From Enchytraeus crypticus (taxonomy: Eukaryota > Annelida > Clitellata > Enchytraeida > Enchytraeidae): a stretch of 64,000 nt of DNA. The position numbers and the translations under genes were made by a program. The first letter of the stretch is position 1, and the number at the start of each line of letters is the position of its first letter. Location of the stretch: contig CAJHZI010000566.1 of assembly GCA_905160935.1 (NCBI GenBank), positions 1,026,001 to 1,090,000 on the forward strand, written 5' to 3'. Under the pieces are notes generated by a model. The model was not told the DNA's origin, did no database searches, and saw nothing but the letters and a program-made list of their open reading frames with translations. This document shows, in pieces, positions 62,352-64,000 of the stretch.

Positions 62352-63191
62352 GGAATCCAGTGTGGTGAACTAGCCGTGCGTTAACAGTGTCTCGCATTAT
62401 ATCCAGTGTAATTATTTCATCACATGTTATTTACACTGGGGTAGTTATTCTGTAAGTCAAAATAAAATATATCATTCTCGACGGAGATATTATTTAAAGA
62501 TTCATTTTTAATTAAGAAATCGAAAGAGACGTTGAGAAGGTAGGGAGGTTGTAGTGTGTTTAAAGTCAAGGTGAGAAACACAAGGCTTCTCTTCAAGATG
62601 ACTCGACACACTCGAGCTACCGTCACAAAGATTAATGTAACATATAATTGCTTAATTGGTAACTAAGATTTAAATTAAACTCTGACAGAGAGAGATGTTA
62701 ACAAATTCACACGATCAGATAGATATATTTCTTATTCACAAGACAAAATGGTGTTTTCATTTCCATATGTAATCATTAAAATACCATATTGCTATTGAAT
62801 AAGAAAAATACATATCATGGTATGAGTGATCCAGGATTTACTAGCTAATGCGCGAGACACATGAAATGATAATTATAGCGAATAAAAATCCTAAACACAA
62901 AGGAAAATCAAATTAAAATTATTTTTTACCTAAATGCTCATTGCAGGTTTCAAATAATAAGCAAATTCCACAAAAAATTCGAGATATCAAAATAAAGACA
63001 GCAAAAAATAAAATCTTAACTTGCTAAATTTAGAATGAACCATCTTCACTAAATTTAAATCTTAAGATCTACAGAAATAACTTATTCCTTACTTCGATCT
63101 CTAAGGCATTGCTTTCAAAATACAATTATTCTTCTACGAAAATTTTCCAAGTAGACGTACTTTAGACACGACATAGATTCCATATTATAAT

Positions 63192-63233
<42 letters not shown>

Positions 63234-63620
63234 TTTATACTATGTAATATCGTAGAAATGTAACTAAAAGCGTTTTCCAATACTCGATCAAATAATTAAA
63301 CCTAACGGCATAACTAATCCTACGCATAAAGAAGTTCATACCCACCGTCAATAACACAAGTTTTCACAAAATCCCTAAAACACTCTTAATTAAAAAGTAG
63401 ATCACGCAAAATTAACTGCGTGTTATACGGTAATGTTGACTACAATGTAAGTTAAGACGGACTTAGAGTTATATCTAGAGAGACGCCTGGAACTAGATCA
63501 GCCACTAGAGGAGGACTCTTTTGAAGCTACAGGGCGAGCTATCAAGTGCCGCAGTCAAGTGTGGTCGCGCCAGGCTCCAGCCAGAGCTCGGCTCTCATAC
63601 ACTCGACGCTGTGTATTTAC
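62352..63620. other. PDE11 upstream region
   Basis: AT-rich with a (GA)n tract at 63190-63230. A short GC-richer patch at about 63480-63610 could be a promoter or 5' UTR exon, but nothing specific is recognisable. Confidence 0.4.
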
Positions 63621-63649
63621 AGCATTCATAAATACAACAAGGCTAGTGG

Positions 63650-63830
63650 CCAGAAATGAGCCACTGTCAGCCTGCCAATAGGAAGCTTTATGGCACGTTC
63701 GCAATGGTATGAGGCGATGAAATCAGCGTTAAACAACAACAGAATTAGAGTGCTGTCAGGCTGCCAGTAGGAAGCTTCACGGTGAAATGAGGCGATGAAA
63801 TCAGCGCTAAACTCGACTAGAAGCCAATCA
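63650..63830. repeat. Short direct repeat pair
   Basis: CTGCCAATAGGAAGCTTTA...AATGGTATGAGGCGATGAAATC (about 63671-63722) recurs as CTGCCAGTAGGAAGCTTCA...GAGGCGATGAAATCAGCG (about 63760-63806). AGAATTAGAGTGCT between them resembles the start of family D. Confidence 0.7.
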
Positions 63831-63869
63831 TGAGCAATAAAATACATTCTGGTGGTATGACACTGTATA

Positions 63870-64000
63870 AGTGGCCACACACGATCAAACCTATCTGAAC
63901 AGATATCTGTTCAGATAAGTTTGATGGAGCCCACACACGGTCAAATTTAACTAACAGATATCTGAACAGATATCTGAAGAGATAAATTTGATGGCAAAAC
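63870..64000. mobile_element. MITE-like palindromic element, cut by window end
   Basis: GGCCACACACGATCAAAC opens a 42-bp imperfect palindrome (63884-63925) whose centre TATCTGAACAGAT/ATCTGTTCAGATA is perfect. A second block begins GCCCACACACGGTCAAAT and carries further AACAGATATCTG units. Repeated inverted motifs without coding capacity fit a small non-autonomous DNA transposon. Confidence 0.5.

Overview
The window is nuclear DNA of an invertebrate animal, probably a lophotrochozoan such as a mollusc; the assignment is an inference. The evidence is AT-rich sequence, many short exons with GT-AG introns, tRNA-derived SINEs, LINE 3' ends, abundant micro- and minisatellites, and two genes with recognisable animal orthologues.

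Left end, + strand: five exons (243-2883) give the C-terminus of a USP36-like nucleolar deubiquitinase; the catalytic part lies outside the window. The intergenic stretch (2884-6951) holds a divergent copy of the 18S rRNA 5' end, an 83-bp tandem array and repeat fragments. On the - strand, 18 exons between 62351 and 6952 rebuild a PDE11-type dual-specificity cyclic-nucleotide phosphodiesterase of about 1320 residues (GAF-A, GAF-B, HD catalytic domain). All splice phases agree and the catalytic residues are intact. Its first exon carries a roughly 310-residue insertion inside GAF-A, including a 10-residue repeat rich in R-R-x-S sites.

The 29-kb intron 1 of PDE11 contains a complete Polinton/Maverick (42996-58240, 15,245 bp). 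It has 111-bp identical terminal inverted repeats starting AGTAGT and a perfect 6-bp target duplication, AATATT. Mostly in the sense of the host gene it encodes, in transcription order: a two-TM protein; a pVI-like membrane-active protein followed in the -1 frame by an adenain-like protease; the packaging ATPase; an AT-hook protein; the penton-type minor capsid protein; a small virion protein; the double-jelly-roll major capsid protein; a zinc-ribbon/phospholipase A2 protein followed in the -1 frame by a chromodomain integrase; a small OB-like protein; a C2H2 protein; and protein-primed DNA polymerase B. One fibre-like gene is on the + strand. No reading frame appears broken except at the two -1 junctions.

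Main discovery: the protease and the integrase have no ATG that would keep their conserved N-termini, and no promoter box. Each lies in the -1 frame of the preceding gene. Each overlap has a canonical in-phase slippery heptamer (U_UUU_UUA for the protease, A_AAA_AAC for the integrase), a 5-8 nt spacer and a GC-rich stem-loop whose loop contains the 0-frame stop. The element therefore appears to use two programmed -1 frameshifts, in the manner of retroviral Gag-Pro-Pol, to tether its enzymes to virion proteins. Nearly all other genes start in a stereotyped AT-rich box (TTTAAAAAT...TATAAAATG or CTTAAA...TTTTGT...TAATAAAATG), which suggests two promoter classes.

The rest of the introns is repeat-derived: SINE family A (at least eight good copies), SINE family B, LINE 3' fragments with GAT tails, minisatellites touching splice sites, and one perfect 26-bp hairpin. 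All family names rest on motif recognition from the sequence; no database search was run.
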